In this document: positions 38,201 through 46,990 of the stretch, one piece after another
Numbering within the stretch: position 1 is the first letter of the stretch
Layout: every line of letters begins with the position of its first letter
Assembly (NCBI RefSeq): GCF_018812025.1
Contig: NC_063063.1
Coordinates: forward strand, 9,044,663 to 9,108,662
DNA length: 64,000 bases
Source of the DNA: Megalobrama amblycephala
Taxonomy: Eukaryota > Chordata > Actinopteri > Cypriniformes > Xenocyprididae
Direction: 5' to 3'
Notes under the pieces: generated by a model
The model's database searches: none
The model's input: the letters and a program-made list of their open reading frames with translations, nothing else
What the model was told of the DNA's origin: nothing
Made by a program: the position numbers and the translations under genes

Positions 38201-39737
38201 TACAAATCTCATAAACTTATATTTTATTCACAATAGAATATAGATAACATATCAAATGTTGAAAGTGAGGCATTTTGAAATGTCATGCCAAATATTGGCT
38301 CATTTTGGATTTCATGAGAGCTACACATTCCAAAAAAGTTGGGACAGGTAGCAATAAGAGGCCGGGAAAGTTAAATGTACATATAAGGAACAGCTGGAGG
38401 ACCAATTTGCAACTTATTAGGTCAATTGACAACATGATAGGGTATAAAAAGAGCCTCTCAGAGTGGCAGTGTCTCTCAGAAGTCAAGATGGGCAGAGGAT
38501 CACCAATTCCCCCAATGCTGCAGCGAAAAATAGTGGAGCAATATCAGAAAGTTTCTCAGAGAAAATTGCAAAGAGTTTGAAGTTATCATCATCTACAGTG
38601 CATAATATCATCCAAAGATTCAGAGAATCTGGAACAATCTCTGTGCGTAAGGGTCAAGGCCGGAAAACCATACTGGATGCCCGAGATCTTCGGGCCCTTA
38701 GACGGCACTGCATCACATACAGGAATGCTACTGTAATGGAAATCACAACATGGGTTCAGGAATACTTCCAGAAAACATTGTCGATGAACACAATCCACCG
38801 TGCCATTCGTCGTTGCCGGCTAAAACTCTATAGGTCAAAAAAGAAACCATATCTAAACATGATCCAGAAGCGCAGGCGTTTTCTCTGAGGCCAAGGCTCA
38901 TTTAAAATGGACTGTGGCAAAGTGGAAAACTGTTCTGTGGTCAGACGAATTAAAATTTGAAGTTCTTTTTTGGAAAACTGGGACACCATGTCATCCGGAC
39001 TAAAGATGGACAAGGACAACCCAAGTTGTTATCAGCGCTCAGTTCAGAAGCCTGCATCTCTGATGGTATGGGGTTGCATGAGTGCGTGTGGCATGGGCAG
39101 CTTACACATCTGGAAAGGCACCATCAATGCTGAAAGGTATATCCAAGTTCTAGAACAACATATGCTCCCATCCAGATGTCATCTCTTTCAGGGAAGACCT
39201 TGCATTTTCCAACATGACAATGCCAGACCACATACTGCATCAATTACAACATCATGGCTGCGTAGAAGGAAGGATCTGGGTACTGAAATGGCCAGCCTGC
39301 AGTCCAGATCTTTCACCCATAGAAAACATTTGGCGCATCATAAAGAGGAAGATGCGACAAAGAAGACCTAAGGACAGTTGAGCAACTAGAAGCCTGTATT
39401 AGACAAGAATGGGACAACATTCTTATTCCTAAACTTGAGCAACTTGTCTCCTCAGTCCCCAGACGTTTGCAGACTGTTATAAAAAGAAGAGGGGATGTCC
39501 ACACATTGGTAAACATGGCCTTGTCCCAACTTTTTTGAGATGTGTTGATGCCATGAAATTTAAAATCAAACTTATTTTCCCCTTAAAATGATACATTTTC
39601 TCAGTTTAAACATTTGATATGTCATCTATGTTGTATTCTGAATAAAATATTGACATTTGAAAATTCCACATCATTGCATTCTGTTTTTATTCACAATTTG
39701 TACAGTGTCCCAACTTCTTTGGAATTGGGTTTGTGTG

Positions 39738-39798
<61 letters not shown>

Positions 39799-40561
39799 CA
39801 TAATTGTATAATTGTTTGATCATTTCTTATTGTCATAATCTGTGTCTCTCTTAGACTGGACTCAGAGCTGCTGTGTTTGAGTTGATCAGTTCAGTGTCTC
39901 TGGATTATGACAAGAGCAAATATATTTTCTTTTCCTCTGATTCTCAAGGCACTGCACCATCTCTCCAGGTGATTCGTTGATCGTTCATGTCAAGTCTAAT
40001 AACTGTAAAAAGAGCTCTCAAAAAGAGCAGTCTCTGTTTGAAGGAATCTATAACTGCAGTATACTGTTTTTATAGCTTATGATTTGTTCATTTGTTCTGT
40101 ATTTTATTCTTAATTTTTCACACCACATAATTTTTCTCTTTTTGCTTCCCGGACTTTATATCGAGATATTATTGTATTCTGAGATTTTAATATCGTTACA
40201 TCCTTACTTCTGACTGCACTAAAAATTCACTTGCTCACATTTTCCCACTTTGTAGATTAACACTCAAGTGGAGGTGTATGAGGAGCCGAATCTGACCAAA
40301 GAGATAATTGGAGGAGTGGTAGGAGGACTGCTGCTACTGGCTCTCATCACTGCGATCCTCTATAAGGTATATCGCCTTCATAAAATCAGTTTCACTCCCT
40401 CACACTTTCACCTTTATACACAATCTATATTTTTTAATGCTTACAGCATGTATTACTTCATATTTTCTCTTTACAAGGCTGGGTTCTTCAAAAGCCAGTA
40501 TAAGCAGATGCTGCAGGAGGCACAGGGGGATGAAGGAGGAGAGCCAAACATGACACAATAA
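14175..40561 (+). CDS. Integrin alpha chain, ITGAM-like, copy 2 (30 exons, frameshifted I domain)
   Basis: This is a leukocyte integrin alpha chain with an inserted I (vWA) domain that binds ligand through a MIDAS metal site. Exons: 14175-14214, 16421-16538, 23852-23955, 24061-24131, 24418-24532, 24652-24779, 24870-25015, 25544-25696, 26249-26399, 26519-26592, 26772-26889, 26970-27106, 27225-27377, 27513-27713, 27880-28013, 28093-28238, 28395-28543, 28748-28879, 28975-29048, 29166-29307, 29743-29841, 31478-31557, 31709-31795, 31914-31992, 32079-32174, 32829-32915, 33051-33161, 39855-39968, 40256-40366, 40478-40561. The order is signal peptide, FG-GAP blades, I domain (DGSGS), Ca-binding blades ([18 protein letters not shown]), thigh/calf, transmembrane helix, GFFKS tail. 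[10 protein letters not shown] before the I domain is typical of ITGAM/ITGAX. Exon 8 has two extra bases; without them the length is about 1143 residues, close to human ITGAM. Confidence 0.9.
14622..15804. mobile_element. TTAA-ended DNA element in copy 2 intron 1
   Basis: TTAAAGGGGTGGTTCAGTG at the left is matched by CAATGAACCACCCCTTTAA at the right (one mismatch). The interior (about 1.15 kb) has no recognisable transposase. Confidence 0.7.
15805..16420. other. Copy 2 intron 1 remainder, nothing recognised
   Basis: AT-rich intron leading to the TTAG acceptor of the exon at 16421. No coding or repeat structure is identified. Confidence 0.5.
16539..17483. other. Copy 2 intron 2, first part
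   Basis: This AT-rich intron runs from the GTGAGA donor to the first hAT element. A C-run is at 16568-16576. I see no gene. Confidence 0.5.
17484..18647. mobile_element. hAT-type foldback element, GGTAACACTTTA family
   Basis: Ends GGTAACACTTTACTTGAAGG and the mirrored CCTTCAAGTAAAGTGTTACC frame long arms made of repeated ATGACA/TGTCAT words. The arms pair over several hundred bases. Flanking 8-mers AAACGTTT and AAACTTTT match at 7 of 8 positions, as expected for an old hAT target duplication. A second element is nested at 18047-18298. Confidence 0.75.
18047..18298. mobile_element. Nested 252-bp hAT MITE with perfect 8-bp duplication
   Basis: It starts GGTAACACTTTATTTTAGGG and ends TACTGAAATGTTACC. 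It is flanked on both sides by AAAATAAT (18039-18046, 18299-18306). A relative in the opposite orientation is at 25155-25419. It inserted into the host hAT element after that element was in place. Confidence 0.85.
18648..19496. other. Copy 2 intron 2, unassigned stretch
   Basis: No gene, terminal repeat or RNA is recognised between the hAT element and the retrotransposon relic. Confidence 0.4.
19497..22205 (-). mobile_element. Dead Ty3/Gypsy chromovirus, pol 3' part only
   Basis: On the minus strand, from 22205 down, pieces of RT are visible ([41 protein letters not shown]). RNase H, integrase ([26 protein letters not shown]) and a C-terminal chromodomain ([20 protein letters not shown]) follow. 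The order and chromodomain mark a chromovirus. The 5' part (gag, protease, start of RT) and both LTRs are missing. At least five frameshifts separate the pieces. The stretch that should carry the catalytic YxDD motif, near 21943-21955, is deleted. It sits antisense in copy 2 intron 2. Confidence 0.9.
22206..23851. other. Copy 2 intron 2, last part: microsatellite and foldback
   Basis: An (ATTC)n microsatellite runs at about 22830-22873. A palindromic repeat at 22930-23085 follows, with arms GACTGATCGGTG / CACCGATCAGTC and AGAGTGATT / AATCACTCT. The rest is AT-rich intron ending at the acceptor of the exon at 23852. Confidence 0.6.
25155..25419. mobile_element. 265-bp hAT MITE with perfect 8-bp duplication
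   Basis: The ends are GGTAAAACTTTAGTATAGGG and CCCTACAGTTTTACC. The target duplication TGCTTCAT is perfect (25147-25154, 25420-25427). The interior is the reverse complement of the 18047-18298 family (AGCAACTAGTTAAAAGACCC). It lies in the intron just before the frameshifted I-domain exon. Confidence 0.88.
25895..26165. mobile_element. Decayed foldback MITE relic
   Basis: Segments ACAATTCTGTCATCACTTACTC and GGGGGAGTAAATGATGGCTG are the mirrored sub-terminal blocks of the TTAA foldback family seen at 34013-34611. The termini themselves have eroded. Confidence 0.5.
29450..29710. mobile_element. Probable MITE in copy 2 intron 20
   Basis: The segment contains GAGGACATTACTGCATGTCC, a GGTTAGGTTTAGGGGTAGGG stretch and a mirrored GAATGTCCCCACAATTCAC block. 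GT-rich microsatellites lie on both sides (29394-29418, 29698-29711). I recognise it as a recurrent fish repeat, but its exact ends are unclear. Confidence 0.4.
30551..31346. mobile_element. About 800-bp foldback element, TTAA-ended family
   Basis: TTAAAGAATTAGTTAACGCC at the left is mirrored by AAAGTAAACTAATCCTTCAA at the right. Long internal arms include GTATATGACTTTCTTCTTTA / AAGAAGAAAGTCATATACAC and TTAACAAGTTATGAAGT / ACTTCATAACTTGTTAA. No coding capacity is seen. It lies in copy 2 intron 21 (29842-31477). Confidence 0.75.
32175..32828. other. Copy 2 intron 25, possible decayed hAT
   Basis: The stretch from about 32318 (AACCATTGGTTCTGCAGAGG) to 32735 (GAGTTTGAGAACTACTG) resembles the ends of a hAT element whose right terminus is clearer than the left. 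A TTTC microsatellite at about 32803-32825 directly precedes the exon acceptor. Confidence 0.35.
33803..34917. mobile_element. hAT element with perfect 8-bp target duplication
   Basis: The ends are CAGGGCCGGCCCAAG and CTTGGGCCGGCTCTG (inverted, one mismatch). The target duplication GCTGTATG is exact at 33795-33802 and 34918-34925. The sub-terminal region has mirrored GGGGCCCTAAGCA / GGGGGCCCTAAGCAG blocks. No transposase remains. A foldback MITE is nested at 34013-34611. Confidence 0.88.
34013..34611. mobile_element. Foldback MITE nested in the hAT element
   Basis: TTAAAGGAATAGTTCACC and ATGAAAATTCTGTCATCATT at the left mirror AATAATGACAGAATTTTCAT and GGGTGAACTATCCCTCTTA at the right. It interrupts the hAT interior, so it inserted later. 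Confidence 0.75.
34926..35905. other. Copy 2 intron 27, unassigned stretch
   Basis: It contains a CpG-rich block at 34980-35100 (GACGCTCCCGCCGGCAGCAG) resembling part of 33410-33480, so the hAT at 33803 may have split an older repeat. No coding signal is seen. Confidence 0.35.
35914..37958. mobile_element. 2-kb hAT-type element with long inverted repeats
   Basis: It starts GGTAACACTTTACAATAGCA and ends with the mirrored ATTGTAAAGTGTTACC. The arms pair for about 230 bp, to ATTTAGGGGTAAACTAAA / TTTAGTTTACCCCTAAAT. The target duplication TTACGGAC is exact (35906-35913, 37959-37966). The interior has no transposase but includes an 84-bp tandem array. It shares the GGTAACACTTTA terminus with the elements at 17484 and 18047. 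Confidence 0.9.
36675..36990 (+). repeat. Tandem array of about 84 bp inside the hAT element
   Basis: Units marked by ATTATGATTGTGCCCCCTCA start near 36684, 36768, 36852 and 36948, with spacings of 84, 84 and 96 bp. Each carries CAAGTAAAGTCATGACATAA and CAAACCATTAGTTAATGTTA or a close variant. Confidence 0.85.
38136..39733 (+). mobile_element. Tc1-like transposon, transposase broken
   Basis: The terminal repeats are long and mirrored: CAAACCCGATTCCAAAAAAG at the left and CTTTGGAATTGGGTTTG at the right. Inside each is GTTGGGACACTGTACAAATT or its complement. The left end is flanked by TA; the right flank has mutated to TG. Plus-strand pieces (38463-39400) show the paired DNA-binding region ([20 protein letters not shown]) and catalytic DDE parts: [20 protein letters not shown] and the IENIW block near 39320. 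At least three frame breaks separate them, so it is inactive. It is in copy 2 intron 27. Confidence 0.92.
39738..39797. repeat. (TA)n microsatellite
   Basis: About 28 TA repeats directly follow the right end of the Tc1-like element, 58 bp before the acceptor of the exon at 39855. Confidence 0.95.
40256..40561 (+). other. Transmembrane and cytoplasmic exons of integrin copy 2
   Basis: Exon 40256-40366 encodes a helix with [19 protein letters not shown]. Exon 40478-40561 encodes [18 protein letters not shown] and ends at a TAA (40559-40561). The membrane-proximal motif reads GFFKS here, against GFFKR in copy 1 and in most alpha chains. Confidence 0.9.
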
Positions 40562-41600
40562 TGTGCATTCAAACAGTTATAAGATATATATGTACTGATT
40601 GTGTTTTGTGGGCTTGAGAATGAAACATGAATATATTTAACACCTCTTTGTAGCAAAATATTTCAGACGGATTTACAACAATTTATTAGAATGAAAATGG
40701 CACAATTTTGAAGTTATTTCAGATTACTACTCATCATCTTATCAGTGAAAGTATTTATAGCATTTCAAATATTTGACTTCCTTCTTTGTATTGAAAACGT
40801 CTCAGGTTACAAATGTAACCATGGTTCCCTGAGAACAGGGAACGAGACTCTGCGTTTCAAAAGCAGAGCGAGTTCCCTTTCGAAAGGAAACTGATAATAA
40901 CTATGAACTTTAGCAAAAAATATTGGAGGATCGCTTACTCACATGCACATTGTTTTTGAGTTGTTTTATATGGAAGCTTGTTTCCTCCATAGAATAAAAA
41001 TTTAAAAAAAGGTAATTGCAACTTTTTATCTCACAATTCTGACTTTAGTAACTTTGTAACTTGTTTGTATCTCGCAATTCAGATAATTTTTGTTTACAAT
41101 TGTGAGATATAAAATCCAGTTCTGAGAAAAAATGTTGCAATTGCATCATAATTCTGACTTTTTAATTTGCAATTGAGTTTATATATCGCAATTCAGATAA
41201 AAAAGTCAGAAATGTGAGATATAAACGCGCAATTCTGAGAAAAAAAAAGACACTTGTGAGACAAAAGTTTGCAATTACCTTTTTTATTTGTTATTGAGTG
41301 GCAGAAACAAGCTTCCATAGTGTTTTCTTTTTTTTTTTTTGTTGTCACGTTTCTTCAAGTTTTCATAATAGGGATTTGCACTGGGTGTATTTTGAAGATG
41401 TTTAATGTTTGCCGCTTTATATAAAGATTCATTTATTTTTTTTTTTTGCAATATTGGTATATTCAAAAATTTCACTTGATGGTAAGGAAATTAAAAAAAA
41501 TATTTAAATTAAATAATTTTGGCATTATCTATTGTGTCATTATTTATGCATACCTTAAATTGTATTTGAAATAAACATTTGAGTATGAACATAAGTCAGG
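40562..41600 (+). other. 3' flank of integrin copy 2 with MITE-derived sequence
   Basis: A likely polyadenylation signal AATAAA is at 41570-41575. A repeat fragment at about 40798-40905 contains GGTTACAAATGTAACCATGG and GAACAGGGAACGAGACTCTG. If transcription runs to 41575, the MITE at 40971-41322 is part of the 3' UTR. Confidence 0.5.
40971..41322. mobile_element. Foldback MITE in copy 2 3' flank
   Basis: TATGGAAGCTTGTTTC at the left and GAAACAAGCTTCCATA at the right are inverted. The interior is a series of near-palindromic AGTCAGAATTGTGAGATATA-type words. No coding capacity is present. Confidence 0.75.
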
Positions 41601-42864
41601 AAATTCTGTGATTTGGGGTGTTTGTGAGGCTGAGCAATTGCAGCAAACCTTAATAGATACCTAAAACCTTTTATTTTTTATTTTTTTATAAATCAATGTA
41701 GAAAGACACATTAGAATGTGCTGAAAACTTCCCATATTTCGTTATATTTTATAGTTTAAACCAAAATCAACACCTTAAGCAATATACAAGTGAAAATAGA
41801 AGTGATTTATTAAACTATTGTTACAGTTTACTTGGTGACAGAATAAATAAATCACTTACAGCTTGGAAAATATGTACTGGAAGAACAAGGGGAAAAAAAA
41901 TGAATTCTAATACTCCATGTACTAGAAAAAAAAAAGTTTAAATGTTCAAGATGTGAAGAATATGCAAAAATGCATCCTATGGGTGTAAATGGCTCCTGTT
42001 GCCATGTAGATGATAAAGGGAGCTTAATAATCTTTGTGCTGCTCTAGATAGTTGCAACCTTCTTCAGAAGAAAGTTTCATCCTAGTGTGTCATCTGCAGA
42101 TCACTGTGATATTTATGGCTTAGGGTATTTGAGAGTGTGCTAACTTTGGTCTTTTTTAGTTATTTTAAACATGCTGCTGTATTCTTTGTGGTTGTTGGAA
42201 TGATTCAGATTCAGACTCTGATCCCACACTACTGCAAATTTCCGTAACTCTGGATGGCCTCCTATGCTCCACACTTCTGCTTTAACAGGTATATCATCCC
42301 AACCTGAAATTAAAGGTGATGGAAGATTATTATTTATTTTAAAATACATTCAATTAACCCAGTTATTTGCCCACTGACTACTAATAGAATGCCATTTATG
42401 GATTTATCTCCACCAAAAGTGTAAACATTGATCCTCCCAGGCACCATCAAAACATTGAGATCAGTCCACTCAGATCTGTGACCATGTGTCTGGGACCATG
42501 ACTGATTCATTACATGGGCAAAGACATTAAGCAGTGCAAACCACTGATCTAATGGATAAAACTGATTAAATTAAATTAATCACCAGGTTTAAATTAAATC
42601 ACCAGGTGTAAATGAGTACGTCTCCCTCGTCTACTTCCGAACGACCAAAACACCTCTTAATATCAAGTGTATACAGGGCCAGAGACCTTCAAGATTAAAC
42701 AGGTCATGAACGCAACAATGGACCCTTCAAACAAATGTTCCAGTTTATTATCGCTCTAGACAGTGTTAGTCTACTTAATTGCTTACTCGTGACACACAGC
42801 AGCACAGCTAAAAAGTATTCTTAATATCTTTGACCTTTTATTGAAAGTAGCCTACTTTTACCTG
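41601..42864. other. Intergenic stretch, mostly unassigned
   Basis: A minus-strand open frame at 42349-42140 (PSPLISGWDDIPVKAEVWSI) is not recognised and lacks context. A fragment near 42600-42675 (GTCTCCCTCGTCTACTTCCG) matches the right end of the TIR element at 10477-11445. Nothing else is identified. Confidence 0.4.
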
Positions 42865-43330
42865 TTAAAGGGGTCCTTGTTTAAGATTTCACTTTTTTAA
42901 CTTTAGTGTGTAATGTTGCTGTTTGAACATAAACAACATCTGCTTGTTATGATGCTCAAAGTTCAATGCAAAGGAATATATTTTCTTTTACAGACATCAC
43001 ATTTTAAGGACTACACAAACCCTAAAATTTACATAAACCCCGCCCCCGAGAACACGCAACAAAGGGGGTGGGGCCATGTTGGGCTGCTTTAGAGAAGAGG
43101 AAGAGTTGTTGTAGTAGAGTGTTGTTGTCATGCTGTCATTTTATGCCGGACTGCTTCACAAACGAGGGTCGCTGGATTCAACGCTGGATTTGCACAAAAG
43201 ATTAACATGACGGCACATGCTAGAGGATGAGTTGAATCAACTCCACAGCAACTACATAAATTTATCCACTAACCATTCAGAAATGTCCAGTTTCATTCTA
43301 AAACTTGTAACTCTTCCTGAGTCTTTCCAT
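42865..43330. mobile_element. Left part of a TTAA-ended MITE
   Basis: It starts TTAAAGGGGTCC and shares interior blocks with 13247-13929 (TTTAGTGTGTAATGTTG, CTCAAAGTTCAATGC). Its right end may lie past the neighbouring retroelement, where 46661-46696 reads ACATCTTGTAAAAGC ... GCAGCTTTAA. If so, the retroelement was inserted into it. The right boundary is uncertain. Confidence 0.45.
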
Positions 43331-43339
43331 CAGTGTCGA

Positions 43340-46300
43340 CTCAAGGGGTATTTTCCCCTCTAAAAAGGAGGGAGAGAATAGCAGGCCCCTCTTTTAATTT
43401 AAGTAGCGAGGGGTGTTCATCCCCTGCTGAGGGATGAACAGCAGGCCTCTGCAGTTATAGTAGCAAAGGGTGTTCTCTCTAGCAGGAGAAAACAGCAGCC
43501 CCTTGCCGGTTCATGGCTGTGAAGGGACAATATCCGTTGTTGGTTCTGGAAATGTTAATGGCACTTCCGTTATTTTCTCTGTCTGTTTTGGAATGTTTGA
43601 GATAGATGGAAAAGGTATTCGGTGTGAAATTATATATCTTTGATTGTGAGATTGTGTGAAGGGTCGAATTTTTTGGTGTTAATGGTGAATTCTCCTCCTC
43701 TGAGGAATCCATAATAGGTGGTGAGGAACGCTGCTTCTAGAAGCAAGTTTGTGTGCGGAGTGAAGGGACCTGATATTAATTTATCCACCATTGTGTGCAC
43801 CTGTGAGAGAGACAGCGGTAGTCGTTCATCTGGAACTGCAGGGCTTTCCTTTTTAAACCCGTTGAGGAGAAGGCATATGGAAGGGATTTTGTAACAGGCT
43901 CTGGGAGGAAGGATCTAAACATCTAATGTGGAATTGAATGCCTGAGATCAAAATTTTGATGGTAGAAGGCTTAAGCTTTCTGGATTCGAAGCAGTGCGTA
44001 ATGAAAGCACATATGATAGGTATGTTAGCTGGGAGTTTAGGCACTGAGAAAGCATTGCAGAAATCTGAAAAAGATGACCACGCTGAGTAATAAGTTTTTA
44101 GTGTCGTTTTTGCTAGCCCTGATCTCATGTAGTGTACGGCTGATTTAAGGTATTTTTGCAATGTTGCATTCAGTCTAGGATTGTTTGACTGAAGTCCGGG
44201 CAGCCCAGTCGTGATGAAGCAGCTCCCGGACACAGGCGTCTGAATTCCTGGAAATTAAACAGAGAGACAGAGAGTCAGCTATTTTATTATCCAGTCCAGG
44301 TATGTGAGTAGCTTTAATTGTAAAATTGTTCATAATTGAGATTCAGGTTAGGCGCCTAATAAAAAGGGTAATGAAAGGCACAGAGGAGTGACCCTTGTTA
44401 AAAATGTTCACTGTGGCTTCGTTGTCACAGAAAACGAGGATGTTTTTCCTAGTCCATTGATCTGCCCATAATAAGCAAGCAATTACTATAGGATATAATT
44501 CCATTTGTGCTGTCAATTGGATAGAGAGAGCGAGTTCCCTAAGTTCTTTTGGCCATCTTTCTGCGAACCAAATTTTGTTCAAAATGGAATTTGTTAAAAA
44601 TACCCCCGAACCCGACGGAAGGAGCTGGATCGGTGAAGAATTGTAGTTTGACTGAAGGTTTCTATATCTTCTTTGTAGAAGAAGGAAATGCCATTCCAGT
44701 TGTCGCATAATTTAGACCAGAATGTTAAATCGGACCTGCAGCCTTCATCTAACGTGACCGTGTCATGCATTTTCTCAACCGTTTTAGACAGATCCAAAAG
44801 TATGGAAATAAATGAACAACCTTGGGGAATAATCCTCATAGCAAAATTGAGATGGCTCAGCAGAGTAAGAAGATCCCTTTTTGTTAAGGTAGGTAATTGG
44901 GAATAAGTTCTGATAAAACCTCTAATCCTTTCTAGTTTGTCTAGCCGAAGAGATGCTTGCATTTTCACTAAATCTAGCATGATCCCCAGAAAACCGAGGA
45001 CACGAGATGGGCCTTTTGTTTTTTCTTCTGCAAGAGGAATGCCAAATTTATTGAACGCTTTAACCAGGGAATTGATGCTGCATGATGGGTTGGCATCTGG
45101 AAAGTCGATGAGGAGGAAGTCATCCAACAAGTGAAGAAATTATTTAGTAAGACCCAGCAGAGTGCTTCAGACAGTGTATCAAAAATCTTTGGGCTGCTTT
45201 TATACCTGAAGTTGAGTCTGACTGAAAAATAAAATTTTTCTTACCAACTGACCCTGAAAAGATGCCACTGAGAAGGGCATGAACTTGAAGACGTCGGTAA
45301 TATCCGCTTTACTGAGCCACGCTCCTCTGCCGGCTAATTTAATGAGTTTAATTGCGTTGTCCACTGTGGAATAAGCCAGAGAAAATGGTTCTGAAGGAAT
45401 TAAACTGTTAATGCTTGGAACCCCTACAATGGAGTGGGGAGCGGATAAATCAATAATTAGACGTTTTTTTCCTGATTATTTCCTAACTTGCAACTCCTAA
45501 AGGATTAATGCAGGAAAAGTTTAAAAGGCGGTTGATCAAAAGGTCCGATCATGTAGCCTTTCTCAATCTCTTTCCTCTTCAGATCATCTACGGCCTGTGG
45601 ATCTTGGAAAAGATCAGCTAGGAACCCATGCATGAGCCCTAGAATGAGGTAAGACACAAAACATTGATTTGGATGCTTTTCCAGAGCTTTAGATAGCTCC
45701 TTGGTGTTCACCGGATTGTTTATTATTTTTTTAGAAATTTTGTGCAGCGTGGACAAGAAAACTTTGGGTGACTGTTCCCGCAATAATTATTACGAGTACA
45801 AACATTCTCATTGAAATTATAGCAAAGAGGGGTTTGTCTTTCAGGCTTCACCTGTCTGGCGCCGAAGCGCTAGTGTCATGAGTTGAAGTGATCTTAGGGC
45901 AGAGAGATGCGGTGTGGGAAAACGAACCACAGAGTGAGCACGACAGTGCTCAGCGGCCTGTAAAGTGTCTGCTAATGAGTGCAAGATCGACCACGGACCA
46001 GTCCAGTCGCTGATTGAATCGTTGCATGTACATTGCTGCTTTAGATGAAAATGATTTGTGGTATTCGTAGAATAGTGTGCCTCCGTACGACATGGCGAGA
46101 TCCGAAATAATGGCTAGATAGGCATCTAATTCCTTTCTTCTTGTCTGGATACACTTAACAGATAATGTCTCTGAACACGTCGAAAGCAACATTAAATTCT
46201 GCCATAGTTAAACTTTTGGTGAGTCTTGGATCGTTATCTTTAAGAATGACAGATATATCCCCACAATCCACAATCCTTCTTTCGTTAGTTTCTGTGCATA

Positions 46301-46430
46301 GCAATATTTTAACCAAGTTTATGTCATTACCTGACAGGATTTGAGCGCGCAGTTGGGGAGATATAGCAGCTGCTGGGGGGAAAAAGAGAGTACAAGGTGG
46401 ACAAGATTCCTTTCTTTGGGCCATTTGTTG
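43340..46430 (-). mobile_element. Ngaro/DIRS-type tyrosine-recombinase retrotransposon, decayed
   Basis: Minus-strand order is gag-like, RT, RNase H, tyrosine recombinase. The gag-like pieces are 46424-46155 and 46192-45950. RT is visible as YMIGPFDQPPFKLF at 45560-45508, KFYFSVRLNFRYKSSPKIFD near 45230, and LDDFLLIDFPDANPS at 45130. RNase H is at 44708-44343 (ILVFCDNEATVNIFNKGHSS). The recombinase starts at 44233 with a SAM-like core (KTTLKTYYSAWSSFSDFCNA). It continues through a catalytic-Arg block (YYGFLRGGEFT, near 43700) and LKHSKTDRENNGS (near 43570). The C-terminal HxxR/Tyr part is not found. Recombinase after RT/RH favours Ngaro over DIRS1. Many frame breaks make it non-functional. 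Confidence 0.85.
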
Positions 46431-46990
46431 ATGGAGAAAGGATTCCTTGCTGCTATCCTAAAGCTGCGTGTAACAGAGTTCGTATCTCAGGAAGGAAGAG
46501 GACAGGGTCGGCTTTGACTACTGGCTGCTTTATTAAAGAAATCACAAACAAAAGGGGTGCAAACCAGCACAAAACAGTCTCAAAACAATATCAAAATCAC
46601 TCCAACAGCGAGCAGGGAATCCAGGAGTGTGGCAGCCAGTAGTCCTTAAAAAACTTATATTACATCTTGTAAAAGCTGGTTCTAGGGCAGCTTTAAAACT
46701 GAAATCCAACCTGAATGATGACAACACAGAATAAAATACTATCATTAATGATCATCAATTCCTTTTAACAGTTTATTTTACAGACTTTGTGTTTAAGTCT
46801 TCCACTTTTTTCACAAAACCATTGCTCTCTAGAAACCCAGTCAGTTTGGGTTAAAATTCTTTAAAAGGCTTATAAACACTGAATTAATACCAACATATGA
46901 AATTAAATTAAGGACATGCATCAGAAAAATTTGTAATGAGCCGATATACTAACTCGGATAACTAGCGCGGAGGCTCGTCTCGATATGCTA
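46431..46990. other. Junction region, possible LTR fragment
   Basis: TGTAACAGAGTTCGTATCTC at about 46471, with a minus-strand CTTTAATAAAG polyadenylation-like signal near 46530, could be the end of a minus-strand LTR. No matching other end was found. The rest to the LINE start is AT-rich and unassigned. Confidence 0.3.

Noticed and set aside
42140..42349. 69-codon minus-strand frame as a small gene
   Set aside because: No recognisable domain, no splice context and no supporting neighbour; left as unassigned.
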